Source: Phycisphaerae bacterium (GTDB lineage: Bacteria > Planctomycetota > Phycisphaerae > UBA1845). From it: a DNA stretch of 64,000 nt. Location: assembly GCA_022072505.1 (NCBI GenBank), contig JAJVHU010000005.1:1-64000 (forward strand), in the 5' to 3' direction. Below are positions 7,839 to 15,554 of the stretch, in pieces. Position 1 is the first letter of the stretch. Every line of letters starts with the position of its first letter. A program made the position numbers and the translations under genes. The notes beneath the pieces are model-generated. The model was given only the letters and a program-made list of their open reading frames with translations. It had not been told where the DNA came from and made no database searches.

Positions 7839-8836
7839 GGCGCGTTGCCTCCGTCATCGATTGCTTTGCGGGCCGCACGTTCGTGGAGCACGTGGTGGAG
7901 GAGTTCTTCGGGGTCGTCATCGACTGGCCAAAGCGCACTAAGCTCGTCAAGGTCGTCTACGGCCGACACCCCCTGGCGTTCAGCAAGTTCGTCAAGCGTC
8001 ATCGACTCCCAGAACGGCACCTCCTGGGGTGCGGTGGCCGCGACCTCCACATCAAGCACGTCGACCGATTCAACTTCGAGAATGCGCTCCTTGCTCTCCT
8101 CCACGGTGGCGCGGCCCATTAGTCGCACCGTGCGCATCCAGGCGTCCGGCAGTTGTTCCAGATGTTCCTGCTTGAAGTGGCAAAGCCATCTGGTGCCATT
8201 CGGCTCCCAAAACCGGCCTGTCAGAGCACCATGTCCGTTCAGCTCTTCGAGGCGGCCGGTCTTTGTAATGATGGAAACATCGGCCGGCAGCCCGAGCAGT
8301 TCCTGAACGCGGGCGCGCAGCGGCCCATCAAGAGCAAACGACTGCGCAGCGACGCCGTTTTGAGATTGAAATGTGATGCTGTCAATGCCATGTTCCAGGG
8401 CGCGTCCCAGGTCATTGCAGGTCTGCAAGACGCCCCGATCGAAACCCGCAGGCAGGCTTGCAGGTGTAATTGCTGCGTCCTTGAGTTTCTCCATTCCCGC
8501 GGTGAAGGCTTTCAGGCTCTCCTCGCCGATGTAGCCGAACATATGCATCTGCGCTGGCGGTTCCCCCAACTCGAGGTCGGCTACCGCGCTGCCAGATTTC
8601 CATGCGACCAGGAAGAGCTCGCAGAGTTGCTCGATGTCAGCCCGATCTCTGCCCTGACGGGCTGACTGCTGGCCATAGAGAACACGCCCGACGCGCTTCA
8701 GCGCCTTCTGCGTTCGCTTCACGATATCTGCGAGGTCGGCAGCCGATAGACGCGCAGCGCCCACCTTGGGCCCCTTCATGATAACCGAAAGGCGCGACGG
8801 CGTGCCGCCTCGCTGCTGTTGCCTGGTTCGTGCCAT
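7835..8836 (-). CDS. Antitoxin-like protein with large N-terminal domain, paired with PIN toxin
   Basis: A 333-residue soluble protein that I cannot assign to a named family. Its last ~70 residues (VPFWESMTLDELAERQGVSAV, then DELSALWPVDDDPEELL) resemble the toxin-wrapping tails of small VapB-like antitoxins, which typically read SLDELAxxQGVxPVxDxxxL. The first ~250 residues form a separate alpha/beta domain with a basic N-terminus (MARTRQQQR), so the protein is three to four times the size of a normal antitoxin. It overlaps vapC by four bases and begins 24 bases after the hen1 stop, so all four genes are probably co-transcribed. The large domain might sense RNA damage or bind the operator; that is conjecture. 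An in-frame Met at residue 20 is an alternative start. Confidence 0.75.
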   Translation of the reverse strand: MARTRQQQRGGTPSRLSVIMKGPKVGAARLSAADLADIVKRTQKALKRVGRVLYGQQSARQGRDRADIEQLCELFLVAWKSGSAVADLELGEPPAQMHMFGYIGEESLKAFTAGMEKLKDAAITPASLPAGFDRGVLQTCNDLGRALEHGIDSITFQSQNGVAAQSFALDGPLRARVQELLGLPADVSIITKTGRLEELNGHGALTGRFWEPNGTRWLCHFKQEHLEQLPDAWMRTVRLMGRATVEESKERILEVESVDVLDVEVAATAPQEVPFWESMTLDELAERQGVSAVDDLDELSALWPVDDDPEELLHHVLHERAARKAIDDGGNAP

Positions 8837-8860
8837 TTGATCCTCGACGGTTCTTGGTCC

Positions 8861-10519
8861 CTATACGTTACTCTCAAACACCCCCATCTGCGTCGGCGCC
8901 CCGACTCCCGCGTCCTCCGGCCCCACCGGCAGGAAGCGCACGCTGTACCCGAACCGCTCCGCCACGCCGCCGGTCCACGCCTGAAACTCCTCCCGCGTCC
9001 ACTCGAAGCGGTGATCGCGATGGCGGAACCGGCCCGCCGGCAGCGTCTCCCACTTCACGTTGTACTCGCGGTTCGGCGTCGTGACGATCACCGTCCGCGG
9101 TCGCGCGAACTCGAACAGCACGCGCTCGAACGCCGCCAGCCGCGGCGCGTCCAGGTGTTCGATCACCTCTACGCACGCGGCGGCGTCGAACGGCGTCGCC
9201 GCGTCGATGCGCAGCCGCGCGTCGCGGTACATCAGCGACCCGTGGATCAATTCGATGCGCCGGCGCTTCATCGGCGGCAGGCGGTCCAGCCGCAGGCGTT
9301 CCGACGCCAGCTTCAAGGATCGCAACGACACATCCATCCCGAGAATGCGCTCGAACCGCTTGTCGTCCAGCAGCACGCGCAGGAGGTTCCCCTCGCCGCA
9401 ACCGACATCCACGACGCTCGCCGCCTCGCAGGCGCGCAGCGCCGCCAGCACCGTCGCAAGCCGCTGCGTGTTCAGCGTCGCCGCCCGTTGAGGCGCTGCG
9501 TCCGTCTCGGGTTCAGCCGCAATATCCGCGAAGGCGTCCGAAACCACATTCCGCGCCGCGCCGACTCCATCAGCGCCGGCACGCGCCACCCCGGCTCCGG
9601 CAGCTCCAACCTCCGTCACGTCGGCAACCATCGCCCCGACCTGCGCCGCGGCGATGCCCGTCGCGGGGATCTTCATTGCTCCGGCTTCCGGCGCGCCGTC
9701 GCCGGCTTCGATCGCCACCTGCGCTTCGAGCGCTTCCTCCTCAAACTCCTGCTCCGCCTGCTCCGCATCCGGATCGGGCTGATCCTCCTCAACGAGCCGG
9801 GCAAGCGCTTCCCGCGCCAGATTCCTGCGGTGCTTCAGGTATCGCCGCGCGATGGCGTCTCGCTCCGGGTGCGCCGCGAGCCACCCCTCGCCCTTGCGAA
9901 GGAGCTTCTCGACCTCGTCGTCGCCTACCCAGTAGTGCTTGTCGTTGTCGAGCACGGGGATCAGCACATACAGGTGCGCCAGCAGGTCGCAGAGCCGCTG
10001 CTCGCCGCGCAGCGTCACCGTGAAGGCGTTGCTGTCGCCCCAGTCGGTGAACTTCGTGTCCAGCGCGTGGCCTTCAGCCAGGACTTCGTACCCCAGCGGC
10101 TCGAACAGGCGACGCAGGAACCCCTCGCCCCCGCGGCACGGCAGCACCGCGAGGCGCGCCTCCAGCGGGAGAACCTCATCCACCAGTTCCGGCCGCTCCT
10201 TGCACCGCCCCCCGAGCGCCGAACCGTACACCTGCGCGAGGGCGACGCTCATGAAGCTGCTGGCGACATAAGGCCGGTCGTTGACGTACTGCTGAAGCGA
10301 AAAACCCTCGCCCGCCGGCCCGCCGCGACGCCGCACCAGCCTGATCGGATCGACCTCGAGCAGCAGCGCCGCCGTGCAGCGCCCCTCCGTCGCCTCGGGA
10401 TAGAAGACGTGCGCACGCCCGAACGTCAGCTCGAACGCCTGCGCCTTGGCCGGGCGCTTGTGCAGCAGCCAGCCCAGATCAGTGGCGGGCGATCGTGTTG
10501 TCGTCAGCGTCAGCAGCAC
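8861..10519 (-). CDS. hen1: 3'-terminal RNA ribose 2'-O-methyltransferase Hen1
   Basis: About 552 residues from a GTG start at 10519, chosen because the family begins LLTLTTTRSPATDLGWLLHK right after it; the reading frame extends further upstream without support. The N-terminal half is the ligase-activating domain typical of bacterial Hen1. The C-terminal half is a SAM-dependent methyltransferase with VDVGCGEGNLL, EVIEHLD, and the metal-binding FRHRDHRFEW segment that marks the 3'-end 2'-O-methylase. It methylates the ribose at the broken 3' end so that sealed RNA resists renewed cleavage, working with Pnkp. Between the halves is a long Ala/Gly/Glu-rich linker (about residues 250-340) that makes it longer than the usual ~465. 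First gene of the four-gene minus-strand unit. Confidence 0.93.
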   Translation of the reverse strand: MLLTLTTTRSPATDLGWLLHKRPAKAQAFELTFGRAHVFYPEATEGRCTAALLLEVDPIRLVRRRGGPAGEGFSLQQYVNDRPYVASSFMSVALAQVYGSALGGRCKERPELVDEVLPLEARLAVLPCRGGEGFLRRLFEPLGYEVLAEGHALDTKFTDWGDSNAFTVTLRGEQRLCDLLAHLYVLIPVLDNDKHYWVGDDEVEKLLRKGEGWLAAHPERDAIARRYLKHRRNLAREALARLVEEDQPDPDAEQAEQEFEEEALEAQVAIEAGDGAPEAGAMKIPATGIAAAQVGAMVADVTEVGAAGAGVARAGADGVGAARNVVSDAFADIAAEPETDAAPQRAATLNTQRLATVLAALRACEAASVVDVGCGEGNLLRVLLDDKRFERILGMDVSLRSLKLASERLRLDRLPPMKRRRIELIHGSLMYRDARLRIDAATPFDAAACVEVIEHLDAPRLAAFERVLFEFARPRTVIVTTPNREYNVKWETLPAGRFRHRDHRFEWTREEFQAWTGGVAERFGYSVRFLPVGPEDAGVGAPTQMGVFESNV

Positions 10520-10875
10520 CCTGGTCTGTCCTCGCTTCGCGGCGGGAGGATTGTCCACTGAATTCCGCGGGGTGTGAAGGGTGCGGCAGGGGCGACCGCT
10601 CCCCAATCCGCGGAAGCGCGGGGTCATGCCGTGGCGCCTTCGCTGCACTCTCGAAGGTTACGCAGGAGCACCGGGTGCGTTTGCCTCAATCCCGAAGGGA
10701 GGGCGGTCTCCCAGGCTGGAGGACGCGACCCCGTTGGAGTCGAGGAACGTCGGCGCCACAGCGTGTCCTCGCCTGTGCGGCTTTTCCAGGAAACCGCTCT
10801 GTCCGGCAGCGGCGGCGCCGGGGAACCGCGGGACGACCCACGGCTCGTGCGCTGCCGGAGCATGCGCTCCGCGAC
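10520..10875. other. Gap between hen1 and the recombinase; one dispersed-repeat fragment
   Basis: These 356 bases contain no supported gene. Positions 10704-10745 (CCAGGCTGGAGGACGCGACC and the following GTTGGAGTCGAGGAACG) are a diverged copy of the repeat at about 160-200. The hen1 promoter should lie near its left end, but I could not pick a convincing -35/-10 pair. Confidence 0.5.
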
Positions 10876-11802
10876 TCAAGGTCGTGGGTGGCATTTCTGA
10901 TGAATGTTGCGCAGATGCACCGGATCGACGTGGGTGTAGACCTGGGTGGTCTTGATGTCCGCGTGACCGAGCAGTTCCTGCACGACGCGAAGGTCGGCCC
11001 CGCCGGTCAGCAGGTGGGTGGCGAAGCTGTGCCGCAGCAGGTGCGGATGCGTCTCCTTGGACAGTCCCGCGAGGCGTCCGTACTTATGCACCAGGCGCCA
11101 GATGTTCGTGCGGTCCAGCGGGCGGCCCGTCCGGGAGAGGAAGACGTGTTCGCTGCGCCGCTCGCGGGAAAGCTGCGGACGCAGATCCTCCAGGTACGTC
11201 GTCACCGCGTCGATCGCGCAACGCCCGATCGGCACGATCCGCTCGCGCCCGCCCTTTCCCACGCAGCGCAGGTACCCGACCTTCAGATTCAGGCTCCGCA
11301 GCGTCAGACCGGACAACTCGCTGACCCGCAGCCCCGTCGCATACATCAGCTCCAGCAGCGCCCGGTCGCGCAGGTAATACTCGTCGCTCGGGTCCGGTGC
11401 GGACAGCAGCGCCTCGACCTCCGCCACGTGCAGGCTGTGCGGAATGCGGTTCCAGCCGCGCGGCGTTTCGATCAGCGTGGCGACGTCGTGGCGGATGAGG
11501 CGCTCGACGTGCAGGAAGCGCAGAAACATCTTGATCGCCATCAGGTGGCGGCAGATCGACGAGACGGCGAGCCCGCGCTCCTGAAGCCGGATCAGGTGCT
11601 TCTGAACGTCCTGGATCGTGACGTCGGGCAGGTAGACGTCCAGCTCGACGAGGTGATTCCAGAACTCGTTGAGATCGCGCTGGTAAGCCGTGACCGTGTT
11701 GCCCGCCAGCCCGCACTCAATGAAGAGATAATCGAGGAAGCGCTTGACGGGCGCGGACGTGGCGGGTCTGGTGCTCCTGGGGGGAGTCGCTTGCAGCAGC
11801 AT
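10876..11802 (-). CDS. Xer-type tyrosine recombinase (XerC/XerD family)
   Basis: A 308-residue site-specific recombinase. The start at 11802 has GGAGG eight bases before it, and the protein then begins with the usual core-binding SAM-like domain (FLDYLFIECGLAGNTVTAYQ). The catalytic domain shows Arg in ATGLRVSEL, Lys in GKGGRER, HLLRHSFATHLL with His and Arg, LGHADIKTTQ, and the nucleophile Tyr in QVYTHV. This length and motif set match the housekeeping XerC/XerD enzymes that resolve chromosome dimers at dif, and the closest sense is XerD-like. It lies near a tRNA gene but has no prophage-type features, so a phage or island integrase is less likely. No dif-like site was recognised nearby. Confidence 0.93.
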   Translation of the reverse strand: MLLQATPPRSTRPATSAPVKRFLDYLFIECGLAGNTVTAYQRDLNEFWNHLVELDVYLPDVTIQDVQKHLIRLQERGLAVSSICRHLMAIKMFLRFLHVERLIRHDVATLIETPRGWNRIPHSLHVAEVEALLSAPDPSDEYYLRDRALLELMYATGLRVSELSGLTLRSLNLKVGYLRCVGKGGRERIVPIGRCAIDAVTTYLEDLRPQLSRERRSEHVFLSRTGRPLDRTNIWRLVHKYGRLAGLSKETHPHLLRHSFATHLLTGGADLRVVQELLGHADIKTTQVYTHVDPVHLRNIHQKCHPRP

Positions 11803-12141
11803 TTTTTTGTCCTCCGACCCCGACGACCTCCGGTGCAGCGCCGCAACGCTGTCATGCACGCATACCCCTTCGCCCTCGCGCTTCAGCGATGATGTTAGCC
11901 GAACGCGCGGGTCCGGCGAAGGATTCTTCCCGGCATTCCGCCATTATGGGACGCGCCCGACCGGTCCGAAAAAGCACGCGCCTCGGCGCGCAACCTCTCC
12001 GCACCGTCGCGCAGAAACGGCCCACAGGGCTTTGTTCGGTTCGCGCCGCGCCGAATCTTCAGCCATTCCGGCGAAATCCCCCTTTTTTTTCGCGCTCGAC
12101 GCCGTGCGGAACCCGCGACGCGGCGCCGGACCGGGAAGGGG
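11803..12141. other. Intergenic region without recognised features
   Basis: I see no credible gene between the recombinase and the promoter of the tRNA gene. The reading frames are short and GC-driven. The recombinase gene's own promoter should be here. Confidence 0.4.
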
Positions 12142-12169
12142 TTGCAGGATGGACGCGGGCGGCGATAAT
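12142..12169 (+). promoter_or_regulatory. Putative sigma70-type promoter of tRNA-Ala
   Basis: TTGCAG at 12142-12147 and GATAAT at 12164-12169 are separated by 16 bases, and the mature tRNA begins 12 bases after the -10 box. The position is right for a tRNA promoter, though both boxes deviate from consensus. Confidence 0.5.
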
Positions 12170-12181
12170 CCAGCCGACGCA

Positions 12182-12254
12182 GGGGCCATAGCGCAGTTGG
12201 GAGCGCGTCTGCATGGCATGCAGAAGGTCAGGGGTTCGACTCCCCTTGGCTCCA
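12182..12254 (+). tRNA. tRNA-Ala (anticodon GGC)
   Basis: A 73-base cloverleaf. The acceptor arm pairs GGGGCCA with TGGCTCC (one G-U) and ends in discriminator A. The D stem is GCGC/GCGC around AGTTGGGA, the anticodon stem TCTGC/GCAGA carries the loop ATGGCAT with anticodon GGC, and the T arm is AGGGG-TTCGACT-CCCCT. The 3' CCA is not encoded. The gene stands alone and decodes GCC and GCU. Confidence 0.95.
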
Positions 12255-12557
12255 GTCCCGCCCCCGCGCGGACGTCCGCGCAACAGGGAACACACAACCC
12301 GGGATGTCCCCGCCCACGACTCCCCTTCTCGCCTGCGGACAGCCGCCGGTCAAGCGGTCGAACGGGTTGTACAGGATGAGGTCGTCGTCCACCGCTCGAT
12401 ATCAGGGCGTCCTCCACCGCACGATTGAACCTCGTGTGGACGATGCGGATGTGAAGACCCGCCGTCCGCGGACTGGGCGCGCCGCGGCCTCTTTGCGGCG
12501 AGGCCTTCCGTCCACGCGGTGCGCCGATCCGTCAAGGCGCCGGCGCGCTGTAGCCGA
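12255..12557. other. Region downstream of tRNA without recognised genes
   Basis: About 300 bases after the tRNA show no supported gene or clear terminator. It leads into the MITE-like element at 12558, and the stretch from here to 13090 appears to be an accumulation zone for mobile-element debris. Confidence 0.4.
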
Positions 12558-12678
12558 GAACCTATCCCAGAACGTCTTTTTATGGCTTTGCTCATCGCGG
12601 CACGACTGCGTTTATTCGATGAAATTGCATTACCCCTCAACTGTGCTAACCATAGCTACCGGGTTTTGGGATAGGTTC
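12558..12678. mobile_element. MITE-like element, family C copy 1
   Basis: A 121-bp unit bounded by GAACCTATCCCAGAAC and its inverse GTTTTGGGATAGGTTC. It is too short to encode a transposase and is distinctly AT-richer than its surroundings. The right half shares CTGTGCTAACCATAGCTA with the second copy at 12963-13084. The ends look like those of a non-autonomous IS5- or IS630-type element; the parent transposase is not in this window. Confidence 0.8.
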
Positions 12679-12774
12679 GAGTGTCCCACGTTTTCGTTGA
12701 CGCGGCTCACGGCGGATGCCAGAATCCGGGAACACTGCCGGCGGGCCAAAGACACGGCGTTACCGGGTGCGTAA

Positions 12775-12960
12775 CTATTCAGCCGCCTGCAATGGGCTCA
12801 CCGGTATCGGCGGGAGGTTGCCGGTTTTCATGTAAATCCGCAGCGCCTCGGCCACGGTGCAAGAGGGGTCGAGGTCGCGGAGTTTGAGGGTGCGGAAGAC
12901 GGTCATAAGAACGGCCTGCGTGTCGGCGCCTCCTGGCGAGCGGTTGCCACAGATACTAAC
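12775..12960 (-). pseudogene. IS66-family transposase remnant (C-terminal end only)
   Basis: About 60 codons in one open frame read ...GNRSPGGADTQAVLMTVFRTL and then KLRDLDPSCTVAEALRIYM, ending near NLPPIPVSPLQAAE and a stop at 12775. This resembles the conserved C-terminal tail of IS66 TnpC transposases. Everything upstream is missing: the frame runs straight into the MITE-like element at 12963, which probably inserted into, or beside, an already deleted copy. Confidence 0.7.
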
Positions 12961-12962
12961 TA

Positions 12963-13084
12963 GAACCTATCCCAGAACTTCATTCTTGTGGTTTACGTCA
13001 TTCTCGTCACTCTGCATTTTCTCGGGGAACCTCAGTTGTCGCTTCCCTGTGCTAACCACAGCTATCTGGCTTTGGGATAGGTTC
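12963..13084. mobile_element. MITE-like element, family C copy 2
   Basis: A 122-bp unit with the same inverted ends (GAACCTATCCCAGAAC and CTTTGGGATAGGTTC) as copy 1, 284 bp away and in the same orientation. It is flanked on both sides by TA (CTA-element-TAG), consistent with a TA target duplication. Two copies bracket the IS66 remnant, like a tiny composite. Confidence 0.8.
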
Positions 13085-13090
13085 TAGTCC

Positions 13091-13378
13091 TTAGCATAGG
13101 CTACACCTGCAGCATGAAAAAAACGAGCGGATGATTCGGGGGTTTGTGCCTTGAGCGCTTGGAGGTCCGCGGCCACCCGGGCCGGCAGGGATTCCCCGTC
13201 CCGCAATGGTTTCCTGGTGACGCCGTGCCGCAATGGTTTCCTGGCGACGCCGTTCTGCCGCAGACACGTCGTCCTTGCTCATGGTCGGCGTAACGGCGAT
13301 CCCGAGTTTCTTCGCGTAGCGAAGTTGCTTGCCAGTCGGCGGGTCTGCCGGCGGTTTCTTCTTGAAGAAGCCGAACAT
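13091..13378 (-). CDS. Small hypothetical protein, probably truncated
   Basis: A 95-residue frame. The first 45 residues look genuine: MFGFFKKKP followed by TGKQLRYAKKLGIAVTPTMS, similar to the start of proteins that carry a TxKQxxYAxKLGI helical motif. The rest is low complexity and includes a 27-bp tandem duplication (two copies of RRxQETIA encoded at about 13200-13255), and the frame runs to the edge of the MITE-like element at 13084. I read this as a gene whose 3' part was lost through slippage and element insertion. No function is known. Confidence 0.4.
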   Translation of the reverse strand: MFGFFKKKPPADPPTGKQLRYAKKLGIAVTPTMSKDDVSAAERRRQETIAARRHQETIAGRGIPAGPGGRGPPSAQGTNPRIIRSFFSCCRCSLC

Positions 13379-13498
13379 TTCGGTTCTCGGCGATCATCGC
13401 CGGAAGATTTCATCATCGTCATGGCAAGATGCGTCAATATGCGGCGGAAGGTTCCACAACCTGGAGCACGAATTCGGCATCCCCTCTATCTTTGCGGC

Positions 13499-14110
13499 TC
13501 ACTCCCGCTTCTTCTCCCCCTCCTGCTTCAGCGCCGCCAGCTCCGCCCGCAGACCGCTCAAGCGGGCGAGTTCGCTGGCGTGCTCGGCCTCGGCTTCGGC
13601 GTCGATCAGGCGGTCCAGCTCCGCGTCGGTGATGACCTCGCCGGCGGCGGAAAGCTCGACGTCCTGGCTGGCGACGTCCTCCACCGTGTCGAGGAACATG
13701 TTCATCCGCTCCTCCATGCTCTGCGACTGGACCATCGCCTTCTCCCAGTCCGCCTGGGTCTTGAGCAGGTCCGTCTCGCCGAAGAGGCGGCCGATCTCCT
13801 TGGCCATCAGCGACATCGACGCGGCGAAATCCGCGGACGCTTCGGCCTGCCGCTTGATGAGCAGGGCGTTCTTCACCGAGAGGAGCTGGCGTTCGAGGAG
13901 CTTGCGGATGGTCGCGGTCTTCTTCAGCGAGTTGCGGATGAACAGGTACTGGGCGTTGTCGCCGATCTTGCGGGCGTGGTGCGCGTTTCGGATGAACTCG
14001 TCCTGAAACCGCGCCTGCTCCCGGATGGACTTTTCGATCCGCCGGATGCCCTGGCGGATGCGGAGATCCCGCTCGATGCGCCGCTCTTCGGATGATTTGA
14101 ACAAGCCCAT
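13499..14110 (-). CDS. Coiled-coil protein resembling Snf7/ESCRT-III (PspA superfamily), protein 1
   Basis: A 203-residue, almost wholly helical charged protein starting MGLFKSSEERRIERDL at 14110; an upstream in-frame Met comes from low-complexity repeat DNA and is unlikely. A basic first helix is followed by a long helical hairpin (about residues 20-110) with QYLFIRNSLKKTATIRKLLE, and then acidic C-terminal helices with DAELDRLIDAEAEAE. That order (basic helix, long hairpin, acidic tail with a short DELDxLLxE-type segment) is the layout of ESCRT-III/CHMP proteins and of their bacterial relatives PspA/Vipp1. No transmembrane segment. It follows pspC in the same direction. Membrane remodelling or membrane-stress repair is inferred from the architecture and neighbours; a generic coiled-coil protein remains possible. 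Confidence 0.6.
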   Translation of the reverse strand: MGLFKSSEERRIERDLRIRQGIRRIEKSIREQARFQDEFIRNAHHARKIGDNAQYLFIRNSLKKTATIRKLLERQLLSVKNALLIKRQAEASADFAASMSLMAKEIGRLFGETDLLKTQADWEKAMVQSQSMEERMNMFLDTVEDVASQDVELSAAGEVITDAELDRLIDAEAEAEHASELARLSGLRAELAALKQEGEKKRE

Positions 14111-14199
14111 CGTCAGATCACACGAAAATGATGAATGCAGAATGATGAATGCAGAATTGCAGTGCCGCCTTGCGGAACCCACTCCCGTACCTCATTTCA

Positions 14200-14271
14200 C
14201 TGGTTCCTTCCGCCCGGGTTCCTTCCGCCTGGTTCCTTTCGCCTGGTTCCTTTCGCCTGGTTCCTTCCGCC
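14200..14271. repeat. 14-bp tandem repeat (CTGGTTCCTTYCGC)
   Basis: Five consecutive units of 14-15 bp lie between the Snf7-like gene and pspC. They are followed by CATTCTGCATTCTTCATTCC, a low-complexity run of the kind seen also at 14628-14697 and 18688-18728. Confidence 0.8.
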
Positions 14272-14307
14272 TTTCTCATTCTGCATTCTTCATTCCGCAT
14301 TCTTCAT

Positions 14308-14511
14308 TCAGTAATATTCCCGTTCCGGAATCACCACCCACAGGACCAGGTAGATCAGCACCGGCGACCCGAACCCCACGACCGCCGCGATGGCGAACAA
14401 CACCCGCAGCACCGTCGCGTCGATGCCGAAGTACTCCCCCAGCCCGCCGCACACGCCGGCGAGGTAGCGGTTGTGAACGCTTCGACGTAGAACAGAAGAT
14501 CGACTCATCAT
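14308..14511 (-). CDS. pspC: PspC-domain membrane protein
   Basis: A 67-residue protein with the PspC signature YLAGVCGGLGEYFGIDATVLR followed at once by a hydrophobic helix (VLFAIAAVVGFGSPVLIYLVL) and the end WVVIPEREYY. PspC proteins sit in the inner membrane and control PspA-type membrane-stress responses by sensing the bilayer or secretin stress and binding partner proteins. Two ATGs are adjacent at 14511; GAAGGA precedes them. Its place between two coiled-coil PspA/ESCRT-III-like genes supports a psp-type module. Confidence 0.9.
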   Translation of the reverse strand: MMSRSSVLRRSVHNRYLAGVCGGLGEYFGIDATVLRVLFAIAAVVGFGSPVLIYLVLWVVIPEREYY

Positions 14512-14627
14512 TCCTTCGCGCTCAAACCGGAAGTCTCGCGCTTATCCTTCCGCATTCGCCACTGACAGGATTCACAAGATGAACAGGATGGGTTTCGCAC
14601 CCTGTCAATCATGTTCATCCTGTCCAA

Positions 14628-14697
14628 ATCAGCATTCCGCATTCCGCATCCGCCTTCAATTCGTTATTCGCTATTCGCAATTCGCCATTCTATTCCG
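14628..14697. repeat. ATTC-rich low-complexity repeat (ATTCGCNATTCG type)
   Basis: Runs such as GCATTCCGCATTCCGCATCC and TTCGTTATTCGCTATTCGCA fill the gap between pspC and the upstream gene, and the last bases overlap that gene's 3' end. Similar tracts occur at 14120-14160, 14275-14312 and 18688-18728, all inside this one gene cluster. Confidence 0.75.
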
Positions 14698-15292
14698 CCG
14701 CCTGCTGACGCTCGCGCACGCGCCGGTCGGCTTCGTCGAAGCCTTCGCCCGCGTCGGCGATCTCGCCGCGGTCCAGTTTCTCCCAGATGTCCATCACGGC
14801 CTTGCCCGCTTCGTTGTTCGTCGCCGCATGTTCGTCGGCCTCGCGGCCCAGCGAAAGAATCTCGTCGAGCCGCTCCTGGTACATCTCGACTTTCACCGAG
14901 TCGGCCTCGATGAGCTTGCCGAGGCGCATCATGTCCTTGGCGTTGATGAGGCCGAGCTTCCCCGCGCCCTTCATGCGGTCGGCGTTTTCGCGGAGCATCC
15001 GCAGGCGCGAGACGGTGAGCAGCTCCTTGGTGCGGATGTTGAGCTGCCGCTGGAGCATGAGCTGCTCGGTGGTGCGCAGCTCGAACTCCTGCGCGAGCAT
15101 CTGCCGCGCCTCGGGGGTCCGCTCCTTGGCCCCGCGCTCGAAAAGCCCCTGTTTATCCTTGGCGAGCTTGAGCACCTTGTCGAGCATCTGCTTGCGGTCT
15201 TTTTCCAGCAGAAGCTCCTGCCGCCGCAGCTCCGAGCGAGACATCTCGGAGATGGACTTCTTGCGCTTGGTGAGGTAGTCGAAGAAAGTCAT
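14690..15292 (-). CDS. Coiled-coil protein resembling Snf7/ESCRT-III (PspA superfamily), protein 2
   Basis: A 200-residue helical protein from ATG at 15292 (MTFFDYLTKRKKSISEMS). After a short amphipathic basic start comes a long hairpin (residues about 15-120: SRSELRRQELLLEKDRKQML ... QEFELRTTEQLMLQRQLNI) and a string of shorter helices with an acidic Ala/Glu-rich end. No membrane helix or known enzymatic motif. The profile matches ESCRT-III-like or PspA-like filament proteins and parallels the proteins at 13499 and 17076, though direct sequence identity among them is low by eye. It lies upstream of pspC on the same strand, 178 bases away. The last bases of the frame lie in ATTC-rich repeat DNA, so the true C-terminus may have been altered by repeat insertion. 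Confidence 0.6.
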   Translation of the reverse strand: MTFFDYLTKRKKSISEMSRSELRRQELLLEKDRKQMLDKVLKLAKDKQGLFERGAKERTPEARQMLAQEFELRTTEQLMLQRQLNIRTKELLTVSRLRMLRENADRMKGAGKLGLINAKDMMRLGKLIEADSVKVEMYQERLDEILSLGREADEHAATNNEAGKAVMDIWEKLDRGEIADAGEGFDEADRRVRERQQAAE

Positions 15293-15554
15293 AAACGCCA
15301 AAAATCCAAGACGTCAGAACGCCGAAATCAGAACCGCGACCGTCAGGGAGCTGGCTCCGCGGCGCAGCGAACATAGCCATAGCAAGTGAGGAGAAATCCG
15401 CAGGAGGCGCAGAGGAAATGCGCTCTGTTCACTCGCATCCGCAAACCCGTACTTCCCTATCCTGTGCATTCTCTTCGTTCATCTGCGGATCAAGAATCTT
15501 CGGATTCAGCTCGCCTCCGGGCCGCACGACCTAAAACCAAAACGCCACACTGTC

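Noticed and set aside
10876-12254. Genomic island integrated at tRNA-Ala by the tyrosine recombinase
   Set aside because: The recombinase has housekeeping Xer length and motifs, and no duplicated tRNA 3' end was found downstream.
12350-12640. Minus-strand 96-residue frame before the first MITE-like element
   Set aside because: Arg/Ser-rich composition, no ribosome binding site, and it runs into the element.
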